NCBI RefSeq assembly: GCF_008801405.1
Contig: NZ_VZPV01000002.1
Span: 744,001 to 808,000, forward strand
Origin: Ralstonia insidiosa
GTDB taxonomy: Bacteria; Pseudomonadota; Gammaproteobacteria; Burkholderiales; Burkholderiaceae
Reading direction: 5' to 3'
DNA length: 64,000 nucleotides
Shown here: one piece after another, positions 44,655 through 53,464 of the stretch
How the letters are laid out: every line of letters begins with the position of its first letter
How positions within the stretch are numbered: the stretch's first letter is position 1
Program-made: the position numbers and the translations under genes
The notes under the pieces: model-generated
Database searches by the model: none
What the model was told of the DNA's origin: nothing
What the model saw: the letters and a program-made list of their open reading frames with translations, nothing else

Positions 44655-44747
44655 GATCGGAATCCGTTTCTTGATGCTTCTGCGTCTGCCGCGGCGGAGC
44701 CACGTAAAGGTCGTCCGGGTCGCGGCAGGCGCGCTACAGCCTTGTAC

Positions 44748-46181
44748 TCAGACGTCGTGTGTTTGGGCGCGGGCGCGTACGTCATTCAGCGACACATCGA
44801 TCTGCAGCTTGCCGCTGTCGAACACCGTTTCGAGCGCTTCCACCCAATCGCTCTCGACGCGGCGGTCGTCCCAGGCCAGCGGGAGCGTCGTGGTTTGGTA
44901 GGCGCCGGTCTGGCGATTGCGCAGCAAGGTCAGGCGCCCTTGCTTGGAGCGCTTGCCGGCATCCGTGACCGGGTCCTTGCAGACATCGCGCCAGACATCG
45001 TCCACCTTGACCGCCGAGCACTTCATGGCAAAGCGCTGTGTGTCGCGGTTCAGTTGCTGCAGCAGCGCGCCGCCCATGCCGAACACGATGTTGTCTGCTG
45101 CGTAGCCGGCGGCTTCCATTGCAGCCAGGATGGCTTCGATGGATTCCGCATTGACGCCATCGCCCTGGATCACACGCACATGGTTGAGCACGCGATATCC
45201 CTTGCCGTTGACCATCGAGCCGAAGGCTTCGTCCAGCGCGCGCAGGGTCTGCATCACGATGGTCTGCGGGTCGCCGGAGTCTGGGCGAATGACCAACGTG
45301 GCACCGGAGTCAATGACGGCCTGCCGGAGTTCCGTACCCCACATGCGCAGCGCCGCAAACAGGTCATACGAGTCCGACACCACCGAGACGATTGCCCCCG
45401 GCTTGCCGAACTGCCGCAGCATGTTGCGATACGCATCGCCTTCACCGTCCCGGCCCCAGGCCGTGATGGTGCTGTGCTCGGCCGCCGGCACCGAGAATGC
45501 TGCCATGGGCGCGTTGTAGTAGGCGTTGGCCGCCACCACGCCCAGCACGGTGTCTGAACCCATGAAGCTCACCAGGTGTGCGGCACCGCCAATGGCCGAG
45601 GATTCCGCGCTCGACACGCCGCGCGCGCCAAAGTCGTGCACCTTGAACGGCAGTTGCGAAATGTCGTCGCTGTTGCGCTCCAGGTAGCGGCGCACGAGCT
45701 GCCGCAACTGCCAGCTCTGCGTGGCCACCGTCACCGGATACCACACGCGCAGCAGCATCGTTTCGATATACGAGGTCAGCCAGAATACCTGCGGGTCGTC
45801 GCATTCCACGGTCACGAGCACGTTGTGCGTGGGCACCACCGAACCTTCCGGCACCGCACGGATACGCACCGGCAGATAGCCGCCATAGGCCTCGACGATA
45901 TAGCGCCAGCCGGCTTCATTGAATGGTTCACCGTGTGCAGCGAAGAAGGCGCGGGCCTCGTCGATCATCGCCGTGGTGATGGGCTGGCTCAGGTATTCCT
46001 TGAGCAGCATCTGCAGCCCGAAGAACAGCGTGCTGTCATAGCGCCCGCCGCGCGACTCGATGTACGAGAACATCGCCGAGGTGCCCGGCGGGTACTGCAG
46101 GTAGTGGGAAGCCTTGTACGAATCCGTGTTGAGGATCGGATTGGACAGGATGGACGACAGGCGACGCAGGTCGTTTTGCAT
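44748..46181 (-). CDS. nadV: Nicotinamide phosphoribosyltransferase
   Basis: A 477-residue Nampt/NadV enzyme, making NMN from nicotinamide and PRPP. Markers are NPILNTDSYKASHYLQYPPGT (14-34), SYIESRGGRYD, FKVHDFGARGVSSAESSAIGGAAHLVSFMGSDT and the catalytic-region histidine H236 in PAAEHSTITAWG. Together with the preceding bifunctional adenylyltransferase it gives a two-step route nicotinamide - NMN - NAD. Confidence 0.94.
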   Translation of the reverse strand: MQNDLRRLSSILSNPILNTDSYKASHYLQYPPGTSAMFSYIESRGGRYDSTLFFGLQMLLKEYLSQPITTAMIDEARAFFAAHGEPFNEAGWRYIVEAYGGYLPVRIRAVPEGSVVPTHNVLVTVECDDPQVFWLTSYIETMLLRVWYPVTVATQSWQLRQLVRRYLERNSDDISQLPFKVHDFGARGVSSAESSAIGGAAHLVSFMGSDTVLGVVAANAYYNAPMAAFSVPAAEHSTITAWGRDGEGDAYRNMLRQFGKPGAIVSVVSDSYDLFAALRMWGTELRQAVIDSGATLVIRPDSGDPQTIVMQTLRALDEAFGSMVNGKGYRVLNHVRVIQGDGVNAESIEAILAAMEAAGYAADNIVFGMGGALLQQLNRDTQRFAMKCSAVKVDDVWRDVCKDPVTDAGKRSKQGRLTLLRNRQTGAYQTTTLPLAWDDRRVESDWVEALETVFDSGKLQIDVSLNDVRARAQTHDV

Positions 46182-46252
46182 GGCTAGAGCTCCTCTATGC
46201 CGTTGGGTGGCCGCCGGGTCTGTCCCAGCGGGTGAAACTGGTGAGGTAAGCG

Positions 46253-47290
46253 TTAGAGCTTGCCGAGGAAGTGGTAGGCGATGTCGAAGTGGTCCTCAAA
46301 CATGACGCTGCGCATGCGCGCGAAGTCGTTCAGCGGGACCCAGCGCGCCTTGTCGGCATCGTCGCCGCCCTTGACGCGCGGTAGCCCACCCACGGGAAAG
46401 CTGAACAGGAACGCGTGCGTGATCGTCCGCCCGCGCAGCGAGCGCTGCGGGTGATCAAACACCTGCCGGTCTTTCAACGAGCCACGCAGCACGGGCTCGG
46501 GCAGCTTGAGCCCGGTCTCTTCGCGCAACTCGCGCAGGCATGCGGCCTCCAGCCGTTCCTCCTGGTTGACGAAGCCACCCGGCAATGCCCACAGGCCACG
46601 CCCGGGCTCGCTGCGCCGGCGGACCAGCAGCAGGTGGCCGGAATGCACGACCACCGCATCGACGGTGACGAAGGTGACCGGATACGGCGCTGCCGACCAG
46701 GCCTTCTTGTAGCCGGCAATGAATTCCGCTTCCGCCTTCAGTTGCGCGAACGCCGGCTGGTTGCGGAAGCTCTCCATCCACTCGAACACCGGTGCGGGCA
46801 CAGCCCACGACACGAAGCTGTTGCTGCGCTCGGCCAGGAACTGCTCGCGGATCTCGGTGGCGGAAATGTCTTCGGTGCTGTCGACTTCCACCAGCTCCCA
46901 CTGCGGAAACATGCGGAGGTAGTACGAAGTGCCGTCCTTCTCGTGGCCGATGATGCCGATCTTGCGGCCCGCGGTGTCGCCCAGTTCGGCGGCCACGGCG
47001 TCCTGTACCCAGCGGACCCAGTCGCCGTCGTTGTAGGTCGAGTCCTGTACCGGCGCGAAGCGCACACGGGTGCGGGACGCCGCGTCCAGCGCAGAGGCAA
47101 TCATCTGCCGGCGCTCGTCGAACGAGAACGGGTCTTTGATGGTGCGGGGTTTGTCGGTCGAGCCGATCAGGACGCAAACCGTATCGGCAAGGCTCAATGC
47201 CCGGCGCAGTACGTCAAGGTGTCCACGGTGCATCGGCTGGAAACGGCCGATGAAGACAAGCGCATCGAAGCGCTTTGCATTGGTGCTCAT
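46253..47290 (-). CDS. nadM: Bifunctional NMN adenylyltransferase / Nudix hydrolase
   Basis: A 345-residue fusion. The N-terminal nucleotidyltransferase has GRFQPMHRGHLDVL with the HxGH-type H21/H24 and the ISATEIR motif near residue 140. The C-terminal Nudix domain (about 205-340) has GGFVNQEERLEAACLRELREETGL, a complete G5xEx7REUxEExGU box. It joins ATP and NMN to NAD, while the Nudix half probably clears ADP-ribose. First gene of the NAD-salvage strand. Confidence 0.94.
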   Translation of the reverse strand: MSTNAKRFDALVFIGRFQPMHRGHLDVLRRALSLADTVCVLIGSTDKPRTIKDPFSFDERRQMIASALDAASRTRVRFAPVQDSTYNDGDWVRWVQDAVAAELGDTAGRKIGIIGHEKDGTSYYLRMFPQWELVEVDSTEDISATEIREQFLAERSNSFVSWAVPAPVFEWMESFRNQPAFAQLKAEAEFIAGYKKAWSAAPYPVTFVTVDAVVVHSGHLLLVRRRSEPGRGLWALPGGFVNQEERLEAACLRELREETGLKLPEPVLRGSLKDRQVFDHPQRSLRGRTITHAFLFSFPVGGLPRVKGGDDADKARWVPLNDFARMRSVMFEDHFDIAYHFLGKL

Positions 47291-47343
47291 GAGGCTCCCT
47301 CAAGAGATTGGCGGTGTTGGGTCTGTCCCGTAACCGTGAATAA

Positions 47344-47373
47344 ATACTACGCGCCGCCCCCGTTGAGCGTCAA
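47344..47373 (-). promoter_or_regulatory. Predicted promoter of the nadM-nadV operon
   Basis: On the minus strand TTGACG (47373-47368) and TAGTAT (47349-47344) are separated by 18 bp, and lie 54 bp before the nadM ATG. Fit is good at -35 and moderate at -10. Confidence 0.45.
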
Positions 47374-47445
47374 ATGAAAATCTCGTAAAAATGCGCACTG
47401 TGCAACGGCATTCGACCCGTTGCCGGACCGTTGAACCAAGACAAC

Positions 47446-48051
47446 ATGCCTGCCCTTACCAATGTCATCCCGAACGAAACCTGGCAACTCGCGTTGGAGT
47501 TTGAAGGGCAGGAGATTCGCCTGTTCGACGCATCGATCGCCCGGGCAGAGATGAATTGGCCCGAGCTTGCCTATCCGCACAAGCTCAAGAACCTGACCTT
47601 TGACGCGCGGCAGGTGTGCTGGCCTGGCGATCGCGTTCTCGATGCGGCCTATCTCTATGAGAAGTCCAAGCCGATTGAAGGCTGGGCCCTGCAGCGCCAG
47701 GTGCTCCGGCTTGGCGACAAGAACCAGGCACCGACCTCGCAGCATGCGTCGCATCACGTCTACGGCGTGTGGCTCTGCCCGTTCAGGGAGCGGGCGTTCG
47801 AGCTTGGCGAATCCATTGGCGGCGGGCACGCCGATACGGGCGGGTCGTCAGGGTTCAGCCTTGCCGGGCTGCGAGCCTCGCAGGGCTGGCAGCATCACTT
47901 CGATCTGTCGGACTGTGCCTGGGCTGTGCCGATGGTGGAGGCGGCCAGTGACCAGGCGACGTTGCTGAACGCGCTGGTCAGAGAGGTCTGTCGCCGCGCG
48001 GGCATGCTGAAGGCCCACGCAGGACGTCGCACTTCAGGTCGGCCGGTTTGA
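47446..48051 (+). CDS. Hypothetical protein with DUF2442-like N-terminus
   Basis: A 201-residue protein. The first ~75 residues (WQLALEFEGQEIRLFDASIA, then NLTFDARQVCWPGDRVLDAAYLYEKS) have the short beta-rich pattern of DUF2442 proteins, but the resemblance is by eye. The remaining 120 residues match nothing I know. ATG is used; a TTG 15 bases earlier is possible. It is divergent from nadM. Confidence 0.6.
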   Translation: MPALTNVIPNETWQLALEFEGQEIRLFDASIARAEMNWPELAYPHKLKNLTFDARQVCWPGDRVLDAAYLYEKSKPIEGWALQRQVLRLGDKNQAPTSQHASHHVYGVWLCPFRERAFELGESIGGGHADTGGSSGFSLAGLRASQGWQHHFDLSDCAWAVPMVEAASDQATLLNALVREVCRRAGMLKAHAGRRTSGRPV

Positions 48052-48079
48052 TCAGTCACCGCGCTGACATATCCGTCGC

Positions 48080-48667
48080 TCAGGATTTGACGCAAAGCCG
48101 CGCGGTGGCGCGATCCAGCGCAATGCGATGCAGCGTATCGAGCGATTTCTCGCGGGCAACGCGGCCGATTTCCTGTGCGATCTGCAGTGCGCAATCCGCC
48201 TGGCTGCGGGCTGGTGCAGCGTCACGCAGGCTTTGCAGGATCGACGTCTGCAGTGTGTCCAGGCGCGGCCGGATGTCGCCGGACAGGCTTTGCCGCGGCG
48301 TGGTGGTTGCCGCGCCGGCCCTGCGCCAGTCGTTGAGCAGGGCGTATTGCACTTCCTTGTTGGCTTCGATCTGGTCGGCAAAGACATTGGCCACGTCCGT
48401 CGCGTTCAACCCGAAGGTGGGCGCGATGCCTGAAACGTTGGCGATGACCTTGGCCTCCCGTTCCGGATCGTAGACCGATTGACCGCTGTCCCACTTGCTC
48501 AGGGCCACCTGATCGGCGGTGACCAGGCGATCCGCCAGATGGCGCAGCAGCGGCGCGAAGGTGCTTTCCTGCGCAGTCACCGGCGTTGCACAACCCGCCA
48601 CGAGACACAAGGTGCAGGTGAGCAGCGCGGTCTTGAGCATGACGGATGGCTTGAGGGTGAGGTTCAT
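48080..48667 (-). CDS. Exported lipoprotein chorismate mutase (AroQ gamma class)
   Basis: A 195-residue exported protein. The N-terminus MNLTLKPSVMLKTALLTCTL ends in lipobox LVAGC, so it is probably a lipoprotein. The helical core has FAPLLRHLADRLVTADQVALSKWDSG (with the AroQ R/K pattern), EREAKVIANVSGIAPTFGLNATDVANVFADQIEANKEVQYALLNDWR, the gamma-class chorismate mutase signature. Such enzymes convert chorismate to prephenate outside the cytoplasm. Translation may start at the methionine nine codons later. Confidence 0.82.
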   Translation of the reverse strand: MNLTLKPSVMLKTALLTCTLCLVAGCATPVTAQESTFAPLLRHLADRLVTADQVALSKWDSGQSVYDPEREAKVIANVSGIAPTFGLNATDVANVFADQIEANKEVQYALLNDWRRAGAATTTPRQSLSGDIRPRLDTLQTSILQSLRDAAPARSQADCALQIAQEIGRVAREKSLDTLHRIALDRATARLCVKS

Positions 48668-48858
48668 GGCGGGCGTTGGCAGATTGCCGGAAGTCTGGGA
48701 GGGTTGGCAGCCGTCATGATACCGATGCAGCCCGGCATCCGGAGCGCGCCCACGTTGCGTTTGCACGTGATGTTCTCCACAAACCCAGGTATCATGCGGA
48801 CTACGCGCCGTGTATGTCTGCAAAGCCAGCGGCGGCGCGGTTAGCTGAGCCTACGACG

Positions 48859-49209
48859 ATGGATTTTTACCCCGATCTGGAAGGTTTGCCGCTGTTCGCC
48901 AAACCCGCATTCGGCTGGGAGGATTCGGTGTCGGCAGCGCCCGCCGACCCCCCCTCCGCCAAACCCCGCCGCCCGCGCCAATGGCGCGGCCCGATCACGC
49001 ATTGGGAACGCGGCTACCGCTCTCACTACTATCGCGACAAGCGCGGCAAGAAGCTCGGTGAAATCCACCTGAGCCCGCGTGGCGATGCGCCGCTCGTCTA
49101 CCGCTGGCTGGCGGGCACGCTGTCGGGCATCGAAGGGTCGCTCTCGCATGCGCGCATGCGCGTGGAAGAGGCAATCGGGTTTGGCATGCGGCAGATGGCG
49201 CTGTTCTAA
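48859..49209 (+). CDS. Hypothetical protein
   Basis: A 116-residue basic protein with no recognised domain. It begins MDFYPDLEGLPLFAKPAFG, has a Pro/Arg-rich linker (PPSAKPRRPRQWRGP), and ends in an amphipathic helix (GSLSHARMRVEEAIGFGMRQMALF). An in-frame ATG 45 bases earlier is an alternative start. Likely real because it is the only long frame here and shows normal codon bias. Confidence 0.55.
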   Translation: MDFYPDLEGLPLFAKPAFGWEDSVSAAPADPPSAKPRRPRQWRGPITHWERGYRSHYYRDKRGKKLGEIHLSPRGDAPLVYRWLAGTLSGIEGSLSHARMRVEEAIGFGMRQMALF

Positions 49210-49285
49210 GCGGCGCAGCGTTACCAGCGGGCCTGAGCGGGCGCTCGTAGAATGCGCACCAGCATTCCAGCTCTGGAGCTCAGGT

Positions 49286-49726
49286 TTGACAGCAATCCCC
49301 GATACCCTGCAATGCATCTGTGGCCGCGTGCAACTGCGCATTGCCGGCGCGCCCGCTGCCCGCGCCAATTGCCACTGCAACGCCTGTCGTGATTTCTACG
49401 GCACGCCGGTACTCTCCGCCACCGCGTGGGACCCAGCCAACGTTACCGTTGAACATGGCGCCGGCGAGCTCATCGCCTTCCAGCACCCCACACGCCAACT
49501 CAAGCGCCACTTCTGCCGCCATTGCGGAGAGACCCTGTTCGGCAACAATCGCCTGGGCATGGCGGTGATCCCGAACAGTCTCTTCGCGCGCGCCGCGCAG
49601 AACGGTTTGCCTGACGCATTGGCGCCGACCATGCATCTGTTTTACCGGCACCGCGTGGTGGATGTGGCGGATGCATTGCCCAAGTATCTGGACGGGTGGG
49701 ACGGCCCGACTTACGAGGTGGCATAA
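49286..49726 (+). CDS. GFA-family (glutathione-dependent formaldehyde-activating-like) zinc protein
   Basis: A 146-residue protein with the GFA metal-site pattern: CICGRVQ, CHCNACRDF and CRHCGETLFG hold the seven cysteines that bind zinc. The family's glutathione-formaldehyde activity is not established for most members. No ATG precedes the domain; TTG at 49286 is chosen because GGAG lies seven bases upstream. Confidence 0.82.
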   Translation: MTAIPDTLQCICGRVQLRIAGAPAARANCHCNACRDFYGTPVLSATAWDPANVTVEHGAGELIAFQHPTRQLKRHFCRHCGETLFGNNRLGMAVIPNSLFARAAQNGLPDALAPTMHLFYRHRVVDVADALPKYLDGWDGPTYEVA

Positions 49727-50033
49727 CCCGATGCCGAACGCTGTGCCGCCGCCCCTGACCCCCTTGGGCGATGGACCGGGTCTTCCCCGATACCGCCGAG
49801 GGCATTCCCCGCGCCCTCGCGCGTGGTGCGACGCTGCTATGGGCCAACACCGTGCTGTTTCCGGTCACTCATTCTCGACAGCAAGCCGGTGCGTGGGCGT
49901 GGCAGCCAGGGCGTCGGTAGACTGACCAAGATGGGTTTGCCGGTCTGCGTCTGGTTGACGGCACCTTCGGTCGCACACGCAACGCCATCCCATCTCCACG
50001 ATCTCGAACATCCTCATCCCTAGCCTACACACC
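49727..50033. other. Intergenic stretch with one doubtful small frame (307 bp)
   Basis: No supported gene. A 49-codon frame at 49771-49920 (plus strand, MDRVFPDTAEGIPRALARGA...) has no ribosome site and no known relatives. It could be a gene remnant. Confidence 0.4.
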
Positions 50034-50816
50034 ATGTCCATCGACTCGACGCTGCCGACCTTGCGTTCGGCTTTGGCACCCACAGGTGCACTGCGCGCTT
50101 CCATCAACACGGGCAACCCGATCCTGGCGGGGCTGGATGCGCAGGGGCAGGCCGTTGGCGTGTCCGTTGATCTGGCTCGGGCGCTGGCTGAACGCCTGGG
50201 GGTTGCGTTAAAGCTGGTCTTGGTGGATGCCGCCGGCAAGTCGGTCGATGTGGTGTCGCAGGAACAGGCGGACGTTGGTTTCTTTGCCATCGACCCGCGC
50301 CGCGCAGCGAGCATTTCCTTTACCGAACCATATGTGCTGATCGAGGGCTACTACCTCGTGCGCAACGACTCGCCCATCCGCAGCAACGCCGACGTGGACC
50401 GCGCCGGCAACCGCGTAGTCGTCGGCAAGGGCAGCGCGTACGACCTGTTCCTCACGCGTGAATTGCAGAATGCGGAGATCGTGCGCGCGCCCACCTCACC
50501 CACGGTGGTGCAGACCTTTCTCGACACGCATGCCGAGGTGGCGGCGGGCGTCAAGCAACAGCTCGAAGCCGATGCCGCCAATGTGCCGGGCGTGCGATTG
50601 CTGAGCGAGCGCTTCATGGTTATCCGCCAGGCGATGGGCGTGCCGACCAGGCGCGGGGCGCAGGCCGCAGCGTATGTCGCGGGGTTTGTGGAGGACATGA
50701 AGGCGTCGGGGTTCGTTGCGCAGGCATTGCAGCGGCACGGGGTGACCGGTGTCACTGTGGCGCCGGCCACCAAGCATCCGGGCGCGATCGTTTCGCAGCT
50801 TTCTGGCCACGCCTGA
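50034..50816 (+). CDS. Solute-binding (SBP_bac_3) protein without signal peptide
   Basis: A 260-residue protein with the amino-acid-type binding-protein fold: LRASINTGNPILAGLDAQGQAVGVSVDLARALAERLG, VDVVSQEQADVGFFAIDPRRAASISFTEPYVLIEGYYLV and VVVGKGSAYDLFLTREL are family phrases. The N-terminus (MSIDSTLPTLRSALAPTG) has no hydrophobic stretch, so it should stay in the cytoplasm. No transporter genes adjoin. It lies 36 bp before kptA on the same strand. Confidence 0.75.
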   Translation: MSIDSTLPTLRSALAPTGALRASINTGNPILAGLDAQGQAVGVSVDLARALAERLGVALKLVLVDAAGKSVDVVSQEQADVGFFAIDPRRAASISFTEPYVLIEGYYLVRNDSPIRSNADVDRAGNRVVVGKGSAYDLFLTRELQNAEIVRAPTSPTVVQTFLDTHAEVAAGVKQQLEADAANVPGVRLLSERFMVIRQAMGVPTRRGAQAAAYVAGFVEDMKASGFVAQALQRHGVTGVTVAPATKHPGAIVSQLSGHA

Positions 50817-50852
50817 TGGTCGTCTGCCCCACGGGGTGAGAACATCGGACTG

Positions 50853-51401
50853 ATGAACCCATCCGAACTCAAATCCCTCAGTAAATTTCTCAGCCTGATC
50901 CTGCGCCACGAGCCCGAGCACATCGGGTTGGCGCTTGACGATGCTGGGTGGGCCGGCACCGACTCCTTGCTGGAGAAGGCCGCCGCGTCAGGTCGCCCGA
51001 TGACGCGCGAGCAGCTCGAAACCGTGGTCGAAACCAGCGACAAGAAACGCTTTGCAATCAGCGAAGATGGCCTGCGCATTCGCGCCAATCAAGGCCATTC
51101 GATCGATGTGGACCTCGGCCTGCGGCCCGCGGCGCCGCCCGAGGTGCTGTACCACGGCACGGCAACGCGGTTTCTGGAGTCCATCCTTGCCACTGGCCTG
51201 GACAAGCGCCAGCGCCACCATGTGCACTTGACGACCGATCCTTCCACTGCCCGATTGGTCGGCCAGCGCTATGGGGTTGTGGTGGTGCTGACAGTGGACG
51301 CCGCGCGCATGCATGCCGAGGGGCACACGTTCTTCCGCTCAGAGAACGGTGTGTGGCTGACCGACGTGGTGCCGGCACGCTATCTTTCTGCCGGCATCTG
51401 A
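50853..51401 (+). CDS. kptA: RNA 2'-phosphotransferase (Tpt1/KptA)
   Basis: A 182-residue NAD-dependent 2'-phosphate remover. The four catalytic-core residues are present in LILRHEP (R19-H20 region), RANQGHS, and the YHGTATRFLESI and RQRHHVHLT segments. Eukaryotic Tpt1 acts in tRNA splicing; the bacterial substrate is not known. It may share a transcript with the preceding gene. Confidence 0.92.
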   Translation: MNPSELKSLSKFLSLILRHEPEHIGLALDDAGWAGTDSLLEKAAASGRPMTREQLETVVETSDKKRFAISEDGLRIRANQGHSIDVDLGLRPAAPPEVLYHGTATRFLESILATGLDKRQRHHVHLTTDPSTARLVGQRYGVVVVLTVDAARMHAEGHTFFRSENGVWLTDVVPARYLSAGI

Positions 51402-51568
51402 GTTGCGGTACGCGCAGATCTTTCATCTGCCCACACACGGGCTCGCTTAACTTGAGTACTGGATGTAGACAAGTTGGCGGGAGTTCGTGCCCCTCCACCC
51501 GGTGATGCCCGCAAAACCGCCCCTCACGTAGAATCCACCGCCACAGTAGACCCAGCGGGAGGGTGCCC

Positions 51569-52741
51569 ATGCTAGATCCAGGTGTCGCCATCGCCACGTC
51601 TGCACTGATGAGCTTTGTGCTCTTGGTGCTGCTGGGCTCGCTGCTGCGCGCAGGCAAGCCTGGTGTGGCCGAATGGTTTGGCGCCAACCTTGCCGTGGTG
51701 CTGGCGTTGCCGATGCTCCTGCTGCGCGGAACGATTCCCGATGCGCTGTCTGTTGTTGTGGCCAACGTGCTGCTTGCGCTGGCGGGTGCGGCCTACTACG
51801 CGGGCTGTGCACGCTTTCTTGGGCGCCGGCCGCATTGGCCGATGCTGCTGGCGGGCGTGACGGCGGTGGGCGTTGCCGTCATCTACTGGCGCTATGCCGT
51901 CGACAGCATCCCGATGCGGGTGTTTTCGACCACGCTGTTCTCGGCCGCTTTTTGCTCGGCGCTGGCATGGATGCTCGTACGGTATCCGCCAGCGGGTCGT
52001 CCGGCGTATCCGTATCGGGTGACGGCCGTCATCGCCTTTATCTTTGGTGCGTGCCAGCTTGCGCGCGGCATCTATTTCCTGACGCTGGATACCGCTTCCA
52101 GTCCCACCATGTTCTCCACAGCCGTCAGTGTGTTGCTGCTGGTGGTTGCGGCGGCCATCATGCCGATCCTGTCGATGTCGGCCATGTTGATGATGCACGA
52201 CGCGCTGCTGGCCGATGCGCGAGAGGCTGCCAACCGCGATTTTCTGACCGGCGCGCTGTCGCGCAAGGGCTTCGAAACCTTGGCGCGTCGCTACGTGGAT
52301 CGCCTGCAGTTACAGGCCCGGCCGCTCTCGTTGCTGATCCTGGATCTGGATCATTTCAAGCGCGTCAACGACACGTTCGGCCATGCAGGTGGCGATGCGG
52401 TGCTGCGTGCCTTCGTGCAGATGGTGCAGGCACAGTTGCGGCCGACCGACGTGCTGGGGCGCATTGGCGGTGAGGAGTTCGCGCTGCTGCTGCCTGAAAC
52501 GAGCCTTGACAGCGCCCTGCTGCTCGCAGAGCGTTTGCGCAAGGCCGCGGCCGCGCAGATGGTGGCGATCGGATCACAGGCACATCACTACAGCCTGAGC
52601 GGCGGCGTGGCCAGCTGGCAAGCCGGTGAATCTTTCGACCGCCTGAGCGTGCGCGCAGACCGCGCGCTGTACGACGCCAAGCACCAGGGGCGCAACAGGA
52701 TCTGCGCTGCCGATGTCAGCAGCGCTGCCAGTGTGGCCTAG
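51569..52741 (+). CDS. Membrane diguanylate cyclase (GGDEF)
   Basis: A 390-residue c-di-GMP synthase. The first ~205 residues form about six to seven membrane helices as sensor. The GGDEF domain (220-382) has DLDHFKRVNDTFGHAGGD and the active GGEEF at 300-304; RPTD at 291-294 is five residues before it, the RxxD inhibitory I-site. GGAGG seven bases before the ATG fixes the start over an upstream GTG. Confidence 0.94.
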   Translation: MLDPGVAIATSALMSFVLLVLLGSLLRAGKPGVAEWFGANLAVVLALPMLLLRGTIPDALSVVVANVLLALAGAAYYAGCARFLGRRPHWPMLLAGVTAVGVAVIYWRYAVDSIPMRVFSTTLFSAAFCSALAWMLVRYPPAGRPAYPYRVTAVIAFIFGACQLARGIYFLTLDTASSPTMFSTAVSVLLLVVAAAIMPILSMSAMLMMHDALLADAREAANRDFLTGALSRKGFETLARRYVDRLQLQARPLSLLILDLDHFKRVNDTFGHAGGDAVLRAFVQMVQAQLRPTDVLGRIGGEEFALLLPETSLDSALLLAERLRKAAAAQMVAIGSQAHHYSLSGGVASWQAGESFDRLSVRADRALYDAKHQGRNRICAADVSSAASVA

Positions 52742-52765
52742 CCCGCCCGGTCAGCAGTCAAAGTT

Positions 52766-53434
52766 CTATTGCGATGGGTTCAGGACGTACACCATCAGCG
52801 CGCCGACCCAGGACAGCCCCAACGCCAAATAGGCCAGCACCAGAATGTGCGTCAGTCGCGCGGGCCAGATCCTGCCCAACCCAAGCCTGCGCCCGATGAA
52901 GGTCAGCGCTTGACCGCCATTGGTGGCAGGAAGCGGCAACAGGTTGAACGCTGCAAACTTGGCGGCTACATACCCCAGCAGCGCCGTGAACGGCAACTGC
53001 AAGATCGCCTGATGCGCTTGAGCGAGCAGGGTCTGCGCGTCGCCGACGGGTGATAGCGCACCAAGCACGATCTGCGCAAAGCCGTTGATGAAGGCCGGTG
53101 GTGCTTCAAGCCGTAGCAGCACGAGTGCAACGAGCAACAGCGTGACCGTGCCCGACAGCGATAGCGCCAGTTGCATCCACAGCGGCTGCGTATCCAACGC
53201 GCCGAGCAGGTCATCTTCGGTCAGCCCGTCTTCACCAAGGTCTTTGAAGCGGACATGGCCGCCGACCGGCAGCAGGCGAACGCGCAGACGACCCAACCGG
53301 AACAACTGCGGCCCGAAGCCAAGCGACATCTCCCGCACCGGAATCCGGAGCGCCGTGCCCACCGCGGCAAATGTCGTCAGATGGAGCAGTGTGCAGAGCG
53401 CGAGGGCGACGATAAATGCGAGGCTGGCGGGCAT
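52766..53434 (-). CDS. Degenerate M50/RseP-like intramembrane protease homologue
   Basis: A 222-residue membrane protein with the site-2-protease layout: an N-terminal helix, VREMSLGFGPQLFRLGRLRVRLLPVGGHVRFKD (matching the family's G-x-G-P and P-x-GG-x-V stretch), and a C-terminal NLLPLPATNGGQ. The zinc sites are broken: HExxH is HLTTF (18-22), and the NLLPxPxLDGG aspartate is N172. So it is probably not proteolytic. The adjacent gene encodes an unrelated zinc peptidase. Confidence 0.7.
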   Translation of the reverse strand: MPASLAFIVALALCTLLHLTTFAAVGTALRIPVREMSLGFGPQLFRLGRLRVRLLPVGGHVRFKDLGEDGLTEDDLLGALDTQPLWMQLALSLSGTVTLLLVALVLLRLEAPPAFINGFAQIVLGALSPVGDAQTLLAQAHQAILQLPFTALLGYVAAKFAAFNLLPLPATNGGQALTFIGRRLGLGRIWPARLTHILVLAYLALGLSWVGALMVYVLNPSQ

Positions 53435-53464
53435 TGCTGAAGTGTTGTGAGTCGAGCGGTTGGA

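Noticed and set aside
49771..49920. 49-codon frame as a gene
   Set aside because: No ribosome site, no family, and ordinary in a high-GC intergenic stretch; described only within the intergenic entry.
51414..51430. GCAGAT/ATCTGC small hairpin after kptA as terminator
   Set aside because: Six-base stem and no T-run; too weak to call.
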